Source of the DNA: a virus
Reading direction: 5' to 3' (one strand)
IMG/VR virus record: IMGVR_UViG_3300036790_000551
Location: 28,832 to 92,831 of that record
DNA: 64,000 nucleotides
Position numbers and translations under genes: made by a program
The notes under the pieces: generated by a model
Database searches by the model: none
What the model saw: the letters and a program-made list of their open reading frames with translations, nothing else
What the model was told of the DNA's origin: nothing
Shown here: positions 57,485 to 64,000 of the stretch, piece by piece
How positions within the stretch are numbered: position 1 is the stretch's first letter
Layout of the letters: each line of letters starts with the position of its first letter

Positions 57485-58000
57485 CTATAGCAAGGGTATC
57501 AGGGAGTCGCTCGCCAGCAGTTCGATGGCCTTGGCCACGGCGTCGGGCTCCGGAGGCAGCCAGGAGGCGATTTTTCCGTTCCTGAAGCCGGGACTCTTGG
57601 CTCCCGGGATTGACTCCGGAGGCAATGTGGAGTCCACCCTTCCGACCGCGAGTTTACCCTTCGAGATGTAGACTCGATGTCCGTTCCTCACGCTCTCGAG
57701 TTTTACGAAACTTGAGCCCGCCGTCACCCGAACCCTTTGCACGGAGCGTGAGAGCGCTCCCTCTAGCGCATCCATGAACGCATCGAACGACATCCTATCG
57801 CCGCGCGGATTCGGTCGGGCCTTCGGCGGGGCCGCCGGCGTCTTCCCATCGGTCTCCTCGAGGAGAGAGAGGGCCACTTCGGCCTGTGATATTACCTCTT
57901 CGATATTTGCGAGCACGTCCCGTGCTGTGATGGAGTTGCGTTGGATGCTCACAGCGAAGGAGTTTCCGACCCGGGTTACACGAGCGGTTGACTTACCCAT
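57485..58000 (-). CDS. Member of the five-copy small beta-alpha family
   Basis: 171 residues from ATG 58000; a GTG four codons earlier is possible. The N-terminal extra strand-helix part (STARVTRVGNSFAVSIQRNS) precedes the family domain (SFVKLESVRNGHRVYISKGK, VGRVDSTL, NGKIASWLPPEP). Confidence 0.55.
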   Translation of the reverse strand: MGKSTARVTRVGNSFAVSIQRNSITARDVLANIEEVISQAEVALSLLEETDGKTPAAPPKARPNPRGDRMSFDAFMDALEGALSRSVQRVRVTAGSSFVKLESVRNGHRVYISKGKLAVGRVDSTLPPESIPGAKSPGFRNGKIASWLPPEPDAVAKAIELLASDSLIPLL

Positions 58001-58248
58001 TGGTTTCACGTTGACCACAGCCACCTGTCTCTTTGTCTGGCCTTTCGATACAGCGAGTTGTTTTTCATATGAACGAGGAGCATCCCCGCCCACCAGGCCA
58101 CCCCTCAGTAGACGTAACGCAGTCAGCCTGCCAATGGCTGAAGCACCGACCCTGAGGACCCTTTGTTTTTCCGTCCAGTCAACGAACGGAACAGCGGAAC
58201 GACCGACCACACAGGAGAGGAAAGAAGGCCGGTCGTTCCTGGGTTCCA
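58001..58248. other. Non-coding gap with promoter and hairpin
   Basis: 248 bases. It holds the hairpin at 58196-58239 and a T-run. A possible -10 TATCGA lies before the gene at 58000. The open minus frame through this gap has no support. Confidence 0.4.
58196..58239 (-). terminator. 10-bp perfect inverted repeat
   Basis: GGAACGACCG and CGGTCGTTCC, 24 bases apart, 10 bases after the stop at 58249. Terminator-like but with a long loop. Confidence 0.4.
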
Positions 58249-58815
58249 TTAGCGACCGCTACCCTGTGCCTGACCCGGAGCCAGGCGGGGACGAAGCGGA
58301 CCGGCCGTCACCAGGAGGCGAATCGCCTCCGAGACAATCTCGGGGTCCGCCGGGAGGCGGGAGGCAATCTTTCCGTTGCTGCCGACCGGGACCGCCTCGG
58401 CGCCTTCGATTAACTCGGGGGCCAGTGTGGTCTCGACCCGGTTCACGAGCGTCTTGGTCTTGGTGATGTAGATTCGCTGTTGGGTCGGTCCCTCGATTTT
58501 GACCCAACCGGCGTTCTCGCTCACATGAATCGCGGGACCTGCCTTCTTGATGGCGGAATCGAGGGCCGCCATGAAGGCCTCGAACGCCATGGGCGCTCCC
58601 GGGGGAAGCGCGGGTCCCCGGCGCCCGCCGCCGGTGGCGGTCCTGGCCACGACCGGAGTCTGGCTGGCGGACGGCTGGTCCATGCCCTCGATTCCCGCGG
58701 CCACGACCTCCGCGGCGGCTCCCGCGGCCTCCGCGGCCTTCACGGCGGCCTCGGCGGCCCGAGTCAGGTCCTCGCGGGTCGGCTTCCGACCCCGGGTGTT
58801 ATCGTTCCTTGCCAT
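58249..58815 (-). CDS. Member of the five-copy small beta-alpha family
   Basis: 188 residues from ATG 58815; GTG 58824 is possible. A basic, Ala-rich N-terminal tail (DLTRAAEAAVKAAEAAGAAA), then the family domain (GWVKIEGPTQQRIYITKTKT, NRVETTLAP, NGKIASRLPADPEIVSEAIR). The Gly/Gln-rich end is disordered. Confidence 0.6.
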   Translation of the reverse strand: MARNDNTRGRKPTREDLTRAAEAAVKAAEAAGAAAEVVAAGIEGMDQPSASQTPVVARTATGGGRRGPALPPGAPMAFEAFMAALDSAIKKAGPAIHVSENAGWVKIEGPTQQRIYITKTKTLVNRVETTLAPELIEGAEAVPVGSNGKIASRLPADPEIVSEAIRLLVTAGPLRPRLAPGQAQGSGR

Positions 58816-58908
58816 ACGGTGCACACTTTCGTTGGGGTTTCGGTCGGCCTATCACAACATGACCAACCATAAGGACATTTTAACACCACAGTTTCGCAGA
58901 GTACACAC

Positions 58909-58932
58909 GGAAAACACACGCGGTTGTTTTCC
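58909..58932 (-). terminator. Hairpin after the gene at 58.9 kb
   Basis: GGAAAACA, CACGCGGT, TGTTTTCC. 8-bp stem, 9 bases after the stop at 58941 on the minus strand. Confidence 0.45.
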
Positions 58933-58940
58933 TGGAACAC

Positions 58941-59180
58941 TCAGCGGTTCTTGTACGCCACCAGCGCCCAGTGGGCGTGACGGGTGTGGGCCTTGACCCG
59001 CGTCTTTTTGATGTGAACCCTGCGGTAACCCCAGCCGTCGGCGAGCCGCTGCTCGAGGCGGTTCCGTGCCGCGATGAGTTCCGCGATTCGCTTCTCGAAC
59101 TGCCTGGCGGTGAGGCGGGTCTGCGGCCCGGGCTCGCTGAATCCCTTCTTCCTATTACTTCTAGTACTAGAAGTTCCCAT
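58941..59180 (-). CDS. Small basic protein
   Basis: 79 residues. Many Arg/Lys and a helix (LTARQFEKRIAELIAARNRL). The C-terminus HTRHAHWALVAYKNR could touch nucleic acid. Its start lies 6 bases from an 18-bp DNA palindrome. Confidence 0.55.
   Translation of the reverse strand: MGTSSTRSNRKKGFSEPGPQTRLTARQFEKRIAELIAARNRLEQRLADGWGYRRVHIKKTRVKAHTRHAHWALVAYKNR
59157..59174. repeat. 18-bp perfect palindrome
   Basis: ACTTCTAGTACTAGAAGT. It lies just after the start codon of the gene at 59180 and codes for T-S-S-T-R-S. Chance alone could yield one such site in this length. Confidence 0.4.
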
Positions 59181-59277
59181 AGAGCACCTCAGCCGCTGTG
59201 AGCAGCACCAAGAGGAAGAGCCCTGCAGCCGTGACCGCGGCTGCGATGACCGCCTCGTTATTGGGTCGTGACTTCAT
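59167..59277 (-). CDS. Small membrane peptide
   Basis: 36 residues, mostly one membrane helix (AVIAAAVTAAGLFLLVLLTA). GGGAGG is 5 bases before the ATG. A coupled GTG at 59316 would add 13 residues. Confidence 0.5.
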   Translation of the reverse strand: MKSRPNNEAVIAAAVTAAGLFLLVLLTAAEVLYGNF

Positions 59278-59312
59278 CGAGACCTCCCGTCTCAGCGCGG
59301 TCGATAGTTTGC

Positions 59313-59606
59313 TCACGTGGCCTCCCGCAGCAACGAGGCCGTGACGTTCCAGCGGCAATTGGTGCCGTCCTGGATGACCTGCACGTTCACGCTCTTGATG
59401 CGCTCCACGACGCCGGTCTGCTTGAAGCCGTACCTGTCGTTCCATTCCACTCGCATGCCGACATGGAGTTGCCGCTTGCGTTGAGCGATTCGGGTCTCCC
59501 GGTTGTCATTGAAGGCGCGGCTCACTCGACGCGTGTCCTCCTCGTCGTCAAGCAGATGGATGAGGCGAACGAGAGTCGCCATGTCATCAATCGATAGTTT
59601 ACTCAC
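59313..59606 (-). CDS. SH3-like small protein
   Basis: 97 residues from GTG. The C-terminal half (VGMRVEWNDRYGFKQTGVVE, KSVNVQVI, CRWNVTASLL) is a five-strand barrel of the KOW/SH3 kind common in phage small proteins. Confidence 0.55.
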   Translation of the reverse strand: MSKLSIDDMATLVRLIHLLDDEEDTRRVSRAFNDNRETRIAQRKRQLHVGMRVEWNDRYGFKQTGVVERIKSVNVQVIQDGTNCRWNVTASLLREAT

Positions 59607-59884
59607 ATCTTCCTCCTTGTGTAGGGGTACGCCGCGGGGTTGCGGCGAATCACCGAGTTGAAGTATCGGCCGACGCTCTCGGCCATCCAGAGTTCCAGCC
59701 ACGTGGGGACCGAGACGTTGCGATAGACGTAGAGGAGCGTGGGGTCGGCCACGAAGACCGCATGGAGCCGCTTACGGCCCGGGTCATACCCTAGTTCCAA
59801 TAGGTTGGTGCTATGCAGCCGGACCCGGCCGGTCCGCATGAAGTGGGCGCAGACGGAGTCGTCCTTCGACGGCACGACATTCAC
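59603..59884 (-). CDS. KTSC-domain protein
   Basis: 93 residues. LLELGYDPGRKRLHAVF, LLYVYRNVSVPTWLEL and AESVGRYFNSVIRRN fit the KTSC domain. It is known from lysyl-tRNA synthetase fusions and phages. Function not settled. Confidence 0.75.
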   Translation of the reverse strand: MNVVPSKDDSVCAHFMRTGRVRLHSTNLLELGYDPGRKRLHAVFVADPTLLYVYRNVSVPTWLELWMAESVGRYFNSVIRRNPAAYPYTRRKM

Positions 59885-60231
59885 TTCCTCTGCTGGTTCG
59901 GCAGCCCTTGATAGAAGGCTAGTTCCATGCTCGCCATCGTCAGCGGCAGCCCCGCCTCCACCACGAACCCAGAGAGGTCTTTCGCTTCTTCAAGCCAGTG
60001 GCTATACTCGCCCTGGAGCGCCCGCTCGTGTTCCCTGAGTTCACGGGCACCCATGCTTCCCGTGCCGTCCATGTGACACTCGAGGAGTTGGTTCCAAGTG
60101 CTGGTTTCCGGCCAAGACTGGCCGAGGTTCTCGACCGTCCAACGAAGGGCCGAGGCCTTGACTAGCGCCTCGACGGTCGGGTGCACGACTGCCAGCAACC
60201 CATCCCGCCTCTTCTTGAAATGCTCGTGCAT
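59881..60231 (-). CDS. Unknown protein, paralogue of the gene at 57.1 kb
   Basis: 116 residues with V-H-P-T-V-E-A-L, W-T-V-E-N-L and G-L-P-L-T-M-A-S-M-E-L shared. Duplicated in this leftward block. Confidence 0.55.
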   Translation of the reverse strand: MHEHFKKRRDGLLAVVHPTVEALVKASALRWTVENLGQSWPETSTWNQLLECHMDGTGSMGARELREHERALQGEYSHWLEEAKDLSGFVVEAGLPLTMASMELAFYQGLPNQQRK

Positions 60232-60269
60232 GTCAGGTCTCCTGTGTTTGTCTGAGTGAAACGGCGATT

Positions 60270-60293
60270 GGACCGGCCACCAAGCACCGGTCC
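60270..60293 (-). terminator. Hairpin GGACCGG/CCGGTCC
   Basis: 7-bp stem, 10-base loop, between the units at 60.35 and 60.23 kb. Confidence 0.4.
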
Positions 60294-60349
60294 TGTCTCC
60301 GAAACCCTCTCTCAGAGGAGCCTACGGGCCTCCACTTGGCGGCTTGCCG

Positions 60350-60817
60350 CTACTCCGCGGCCTGCTCCGTGGACTCCGGCGCTTCCGCGGCCGCCTTCGG
60401 GGCACGCTTCGGGGCCGGCAGGTTGCCGAACTGGTCCGACGCCAGCATGGCCAGGACCTCGCTCACGGTGTCCATGTCCGCCGGCACGTGGCAGGCGATG
60501 CGGCCGTTCGAGCCCGGGCCCTTCTCCAGTTCCTGGGCACCGGCGAGGACGCCGAGGAGGGGGAGGGTCGTGTCGACGCGCTTGACCTTGCGGGCCTGGA
60601 GCGCAATGTAGAGTTTGTGCCCCGTGGTTGCGTTCTTCACCTGGAAGTAACCCTTCTGCTGCTTCGTCTCGAGGCCGAGCGACTGGGCGTGGGCCGCGGT
60701 CGCCGCGATGAACGCCTCCCATGCCGGGGTCTTGGGCTCGGTCGGCTCGCTGCCGACGTCCGTCGATTCGATGTTGAGGTTCTCTTCGGTGCTGACGGTG
60801 TTCTCGATGTTCTCCAT
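60350..60817 (-). CDS. Member of the five-copy small beta-alpha family
   Basis: 155 residues. KGYFQVKNATTGHKLYIALQ, VKRVDTTLP and NGRIACHVPADMDTVSEVLA form the core; Glu/Thr-rich N-terminus and an Ala/Pro/Lys tail. A long leader and the best -35/-10 pair of the window precede it, so it may be abundant. Confidence 0.6.
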   Translation of the reverse strand: MENIENTVSTEENLNIESTDVGSEPTEPKTPAWEAFIAATAAHAQSLGLETKQQKGYFQVKNATTGHKLYIALQARKVKRVDTTLPLLGVLAGAQELEKGPGSNGRIACHVPADMDTVSEVLAMLASDQFGNLPAPKRAPKAAAEAPESTEQAAE

Positions 60818-60916
60818 TGTCGTTGTCCCTTGCTTTGTTGTTTCGTCGCTCTTGAATCTCTTGAGAGGGGCCGGCAGAATCGCTAACCCCTCATCAACTT
60901 TATACTTCTAATATAA

Positions 60917-60945
60917 CACTTGGCATCTCTGATGTAAACTCGGAA
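60917..60945 (-). promoter_or_regulatory. -35 TTTACA, 17 bases, -10 TATATT
   Basis: On the minus strand GAGTTTACA, 17 bases, GTGTTATATTA. Near-consensus spacing. It lies about 100 bases before the ATG at 60817. Confidence 0.6.
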
Positions 60946-60969
60946 AATCTTAATACTTCATCAATAGCG

Positions 60970-61185
60970 CTACGTTTTGCTCTTCACGTTGAAGCGCTTC
61001 CTGAAACTCACGCAGTCCCTGTTCCGGCAGTCGGCGATTTTCTCGGACCGCAGTTTCCGCCCGCAGTCCGGGCAGGTCGGGTACTCTCCCCAGTGAGGGA
61101 CGCAGACCCGACAGTCGTCCTGCATGCCGCCGACCTCGGGCGTGTGCGCCTGCCCGGAGCACTTGACCCAGACCGCGTCCCTCAC
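60970..61185 (-). CDS. Zinc-ribbon protein
   Basis: 71 residues from GTG overlapping the previous stop. Cys groups C-R-V-C, C-P-D-C and C-R-N-R-D-C make one or two ribbons. Basic tail. Confidence 0.55.
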   Translation of the reverse strand: MRDAVWVKCSGQAHTPEVGGMQDDCRVCVPHWGEYPTCPDCGRKLRSEKIADCRNRDCVSFRKRFNVKSKT

Positions 61186-61436
61186 AACTCCTGCTCCGGG
61201 TCAAGCCAACCGGTGTCGCCGTCGTATTCGTCGACGCTCTTGAGGAACGAAACGTAGTCGTCGACGCTCTCTCCCTCGTCGTAGGCCTCGCGGGCCTCGT
61301 CACCGCGACAACGGAACAGGAAGTCGGCCGACGAGCCGATGCCCCTGTTCCTGACCCGCCCCGCGGCGGCCATGTCGCACACCACGGCGGCCGACCATGC
61401 GAGCCAGGTTAGGTTCCTTTTGTTGTTGAGTATCAC
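61182..61436 (-). CDS. Unknown protein
   Basis: 84 residues from GTG. NLTWLAWSAAVVCDMAAAGR and an acidic end (SVDEYDGDTGWLDPEQEL). Confidence 0.5.
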   Translation of the reverse strand: MILNNKRNLTWLAWSAAVVCDMAAAGRVRNRGIGSSADFLFRCRGDEAREAYDEGESVDDYVSFLKSVDEYDGDTGWLDPEQEL

Positions 61437-61636
61437 GACTTCTCCGTCCGCTTCTTGACGAGAAGGTCGTACAACCCGGTCCGCTGTCGGAAGCGAATTC
61501 GGGTCCGATACTCCCCGTCCTCCTCGGTGATTGGCAGGCCGCTCTTCACGAGCGCGGCCATGGCTGCTTCATAGGTCGGAAACCCCGTCTTGGTCTTCTC
61601 GTCGTCGCGCTTGTAGAAGATTGAATCGCCCATTTT
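61433..61636 (-). CDS. Small unknown protein
   Basis: 67 residues. FPTYEAAMAALVKSGLPITE and a basic C-terminus. CAGGAGC is the ribosome site. Confidence 0.5.
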   Translation of the reverse strand, partial: KMGDSIFYKRDDEKTKTGFPTYEAAMAALVKSGLPITEEDGEYRTRIRFRQRTGLYDLLVKKRTEKS

Positions 61637-61648
61637 TCGTTGCTCCTG

Positions 61649-61728
61649 TTGCGGGTTACGGGCCCGCAATCGGAGGGCCGCGTCAGTGCGGCCGAAATAA
61701 CTTCAAGTAACGGCTCACCGCTACTTGA
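61649..61728 (-). promoter_or_regulatory. Three consecutive hairpins between units
   Basis: TTGCGGG/CCCGCAA (61649-61669), GGCCGC/GCGGCC (61676-61693) and TCAAGTA/TACTTGA (61703-61728). They follow the stop at 61721 and overlap the leader of the gene at 61636. Confidence 0.4.
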
Positions 61729-62581
61729 CCAGCCCTCGCGCGATTGGTCGCACCTGCCACGGGGCACGGCTCAGCGGCGGCCCGAGTTTGGCACAGAACG
61801 TTTTGCAGACCCCAGGCAACTGGCCGCCCCCGGGTAGACCGCGGTCAGTCAGGAACTTGTTGATGTCACTCTGATTGGACAGCCAGTTTCGCTCTCTCAT
61901 CCAGACCAGAAATTGAGCGTCACGGTCGGTCAACTCATGCGCCAGCGGCGTCAGCGCGTCCATGACCCATTCCAGCACGGCCTTGACGCTGGCGCTGAGT
62001 CGAGCGAGCCAGTCACACATCAGTTGCGGGACCGCATATTCGGTCACCCACTCTCCATTTTTCCATTGAAAGACCGATTTGGAGCGTGAAAAATGGCGTG
62101 TCAGGCCGAACACCTGACAAATCGGAGAATATGCGTTGTCGAGTCGCCAGTCATATCGAAGTTCGCCACGGACTTGGTCGAGCCAGAGACGTGAAGTCTT
62201 AATCTCTAAGACCCTATGGAGGTCTCCGTCCTTCCATACCTTGTGCGTCTCTGCGACCCACCCCGCTTCCAGCCTCCGGGCCAACGCTTCGATGTAGACG
62301 GCGTGGAAGAGGGCGGCCTTCTCCAGTGACTTGGGCAGTTCCACGTGGACGGAGACCGTCTCCCACTTTGACTCGGGATTGATTAAGACCGTCTTGGCGG
62401 CGTCCGGAACGTACGGGTCGAAGGCCTGCACCGTCGGGTTGCCCTCGCCGAGCCAGTACGGGTTCTCAGAGAAAACGTCACCGGCCACCCGCACGCTCGC
62501 GGCGAGGTCGTTCATCATGGCTCGGGTCTGAGCAACGGCGTCCAGAAACCTGGGGTCGTTGCGGGAGTTTCCGCGGGCCAT
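61721..62581 (-). CDS. Unknown protein
   Basis: 286 residues, the longest unknown in this block. A beta-rich first half (ETVSVHVELPKSLEKAALFH, HRVLEIKTSRLWLDQVR) and a helical second (WLARLSASVKAVLEWVMDAL, FLVWMRERNWLSNQ). No family recognised. Confidence 0.6.
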   Translation of the reverse strand: MARGNSRNDPRFLDAVAQTRAMMNDLAASVRVAGDVFSENPYWLGEGNPTVQAFDPYVPDAAKTVLINPESKWETVSVHVELPKSLEKAALFHAVYIEALARRLEAGWVAETHKVWKDGDLHRVLEIKTSRLWLDQVRGELRYDWRLDNAYSPICQVFGLTRHFSRSKSVFQWKNGEWVTEYAVPQLMCDWLARLSASVKAVLEWVMDALTPLAHELTDRDAQFLVWMRERNWLSNQSDINKFLTDRGLPGGGQLPGVCKTFCAKLGPPLSRAPWQVRPIARGLVK

Positions 62582-62583
62582 GG

Positions 62584-62841
62584 CTACTTGATTCTCACTT
62601 CGAAGACTTGGGCCTTGAGTTCGGCGACCGAGCCCTTGGCGAAGGGCGACCACCGCTCCTGTCCGTCCGGGCCGAGCCGCAGCACGTCCGTGTAGACCTG
62701 GACCTCGTTGCCGTTCCAGTACGAGTTGCGTTCGCTGACCCGGAACGTCTCGCCGGGAAAGCCGGCCAGGCAGAACGTCTCGGGAAAGAGGGCGCAGGCC
62801 TCACGGACGGCCTGTAGTTGCTCCTGGTGCGTCTTAAACAC
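62584..62841 (-). CDS. Unknown protein
   Basis: 85 residues from GTG with CAGGAGA upstream. A helix (THQEQLQAVREACALFPE), then strands (NEVQVYTDVLRLGPDG, ELKAQVFEVRI). Confidence 0.5.
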   Translation of the reverse strand: MFKTHQEQLQAVREACALFPETFCLAGFPGETFRVSERNSYWNGNEVQVYTDVLRLGPDGQERWSPFAKGSVAELKAQVFEVRIK

Positions 62842-62922
62842 TCTTTGTGTCTCCTGTTTCGTCTGAGCGGAACTGCTCAAACGCAAGCGGAGCGACGGCC
62901 ACGGAGGCGCCGTCGATGTGTC

Positions 62923-63180
62923 TCAACCCACGTCAGGCTCGATGGGCATGATGACCGTGCAGCAGACCTGCATCACGAACCGACCCGGGTCCATGGCGAG
63001 CAACTCGGGTTCGTCCGGAAACGTGGCATCGGGATGCATCGCCGCCAGCACGGCCCGACCCTCCGCAGCGGCGGCCTCCAGTTGGGAGAGGGAGAAACTC
63101 GTCCCCTGGAGCGGACGCTCGGCGGAGTAGAGCACCTGCTGTCCGCAGCGATACAGGACCGCGACCTGCCACTGGCTCAC
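62923..63180 (-). CDS. Unknown protein
   Basis: 85 residues from GTG overlapping the previous stop. WQVAVLYRCGQQVLYSAE and a strand FVMQVCCTVIMPIE. Confidence 0.5.
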   Translation of the reverse strand: MSQWQVAVLYRCGQQVLYSAERPLQGTSFSLSQLEAAAAEGRAVLAAMHPDATFPDEPELLAMDPGRFVMQVCCTVIMPIEPDVG

Positions 63181-63431
63181 GAACGCGCCTCCGCGATGCG
63201 ATAGGCGGCGTCCAGCGGCAACCCTCGCGGCATCCGAAGGACCATGGCCTTGCGACCGTTCTGTTCGTTCCAGAAGGCCGCGCACATGTCGTCGTCCAAT
63301 GACCCCGAGGACTTGGACCAGCGGCCGCCGAGCATCTCCCGGACCCGCTTGAGCGGCGAACCCTTCACGACCTCCTCGGTCCAAAGGGAGCGACGCGGAC
63401 ACCACTCCATCACGATGTGGATGTCGTTCAT
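63177..63431 (-). CDS. Unknown protein
   Basis: 84 residues. HIVMEWCPRRSLWTEEVVKG, then a helix and AMVLRMPRGLPLDAAYRIAE. Confidence 0.5.
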   Translation of the reverse strand: MNDIHIVMEWCPRRSLWTEEVVKGSPLKRVREMLGGRWSKSSGSLDDDMCAAFWNEQNGRKAMVLRMPRGLPLDAAYRIAEARS

Positions 63432-63916
63432 GGGGTCGCCTCCCCGCTGAGCCGCTGGCCCGCGTCCTCGGGAGTGACGTTGAGCATGGCCGCCAACTCG
63501 GCGGTCTTCTTAGCCTTCTCCTCGAGGATGTTCATGGCGTGCTGCTGGACCTCGATGAGTTGGGTCTCGGTCAACTGGCGCATGACGTCGGTCAGGTGGA
63601 CGACCAACTCATCGACGTTGATGTCCCTGACCATGTCCTTGGCCATTCGCATCTGCTGCTCCGGGTTGCATGCCTCGCCGAACTCATGGGCCAGCCACTC
63701 GGCCACCGCATGGTGCTCGTCATGGAGGTTGGCCGCCGTTTCCAGGCAGGCCCCGGCCATGTTGAGGAGACGACGTGCGCTGTACTCGTCGCCGTTCTGC
63801 TCGAACGCTTGGACCAAGAGGCCTTCGATGTCCTTTGCGCCGAGTTCCTCAAGGGCCAGTTCGATGATTTCGTCCGTCTCGAGGTCGATTTCGACTTCCT
63901 TCTGAATAGTCGCCAT
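63428..63916 (-). CDS. Unknown helical protein
   Basis: 162 residues. Mostly helical and acidic (LETDEIIELALEELGAKDIE, LLNMAGACLETAANLHDEHH). ATG 63916 has CAGGAGA upstream. The remaining 84 bases of the window carry two short hairpins (GACGGC/GCCGTC and GGCCGG/CCGGCC) upstream of it. Confidence 0.6.
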   Translation of the reverse strand: MATIQKEVEIDLETDEIIELALEELGAKDIEGLLVQAFEQNGDEYSARRLLNMAGACLETAANLHDEHHAVAEWLAHEFGEACNPEQQMRMAKDMVRDINVDELVVHLTDVMRQLTETQLIEVQQHAMNILEEKAKKTAELAAMLNVTPEDAGQRLSGEATP

Positions 63917-64000
63917 TCGTTTCTCCTGTCTCGACGGCGGGATTGCCGTCGCGAGCGGAGGGCCGGACTTCCGCCGGCCGCTAAACATCACCTCTTAGTC

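Noticed and set aside
58001-58249. Extension of the gene ending at 57485 up to 58249
   Set aside because: The added 83 residues are unlike the family and cover a hairpin and a likely promoter.
1-64000. tRNA genes, rRNA or CRISPR arrays
   Set aside because: I saw no cloverleaf with a T-loop GTTCGA-type motif outside coding sequence and no regularly spaced repeats.

Overview
The window reads as one end-to-end piece of a large double-stranded DNA bacteriophage genome. Nearly every base is coding, genes overlap by 1 to 8 bases (ATGA, GTGA and TAATG junctions), and the content is phage replication, nucleotide, sugar and lysis functions plus many small unknown proteins. No capsid, portal, terminase or tail gene is visible, so the virion module lies outside. 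The host is not named by the sequence. Twenty GYGN-TANNNT promoter-like boxes, about ten of them only 5 to 8 bases before a start codon, point to leaderless transcription. That is common in Actinobacteria and in the Deinococcus group, so such a host is an inference.

Layout. 1-43.4 kb is a rightward block. It holds the end of a DnaB-type helicase, a B12-dependent ribonucleotide reductase, a run of small paralogues interrupted by a 465-bp inverted-repeat cassette, a nucleotidyltransferase-fold protein, a DHH phosphoesterase, a ThyA-family enzyme with Asp at the key Asn position, an all-alpha NTP pyrophosphatase, a bacterial-type DNA polymerase III alpha, glycosyltransferases, a dNMP kinase-like protein, ThyX, a HAD 5'-nucleotidase, a lipoprotein serine protease, Pth2, an AAA ATPase beside an HTH-vWA protein, CDP-glucose synthesis enzymes, a DinG-type helicase and a second AAA ATPase. 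43.4-44.3 kb is a leftward GH25 muramidase. 44.3-46.1 kb is a short rightward unit. 46.1-49.5 kb is a leftward accessory block with a transglycosylase, a Cro-like HTH, a frameshifted gene, a ParB-like protein and an AlkB-like dioxygenase. 49.6-50.4 kb is a glycosyltransferase-like gene. 50.4-64 kb is mainly leftward: RadA-like recombinase, DUF6197-like proteins, a small-protein family and many short unknown genes, in several units separated by hairpins and promoters. One methyltransferase at 52.3 kb faces the other way.

How it fits together. The phage supplies its own fork (helicase, Pol III alpha, DinG-like helicase, RadA) and its own dNTP supply (RNR, ThyX, dNMP kinase, pyrophosphatase, 5'-nucleotidase). 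The ThyA homologue with an Asn-to-Asp change, together with ThyX, suggests 5-hydroxymethyl-dCMP synthesis. RfbF- and RfbG-like enzymes and four glycosyltransferase-like genes could supply and attach sugars to DNA, virions or the host surface.

Most unusual signals. I found no GATC in a read-through of all 64 kb. I found AGCT only eight times: once in the inverted-repeat cassette and seven times between about 47.38 and 48.37 kb. These two places look like recent arrivals that have not been purged of AGCT. A second signal is a set of 9-14 codon mini-ORFs that start just after a -10 box and end exactly at the next gene's start.
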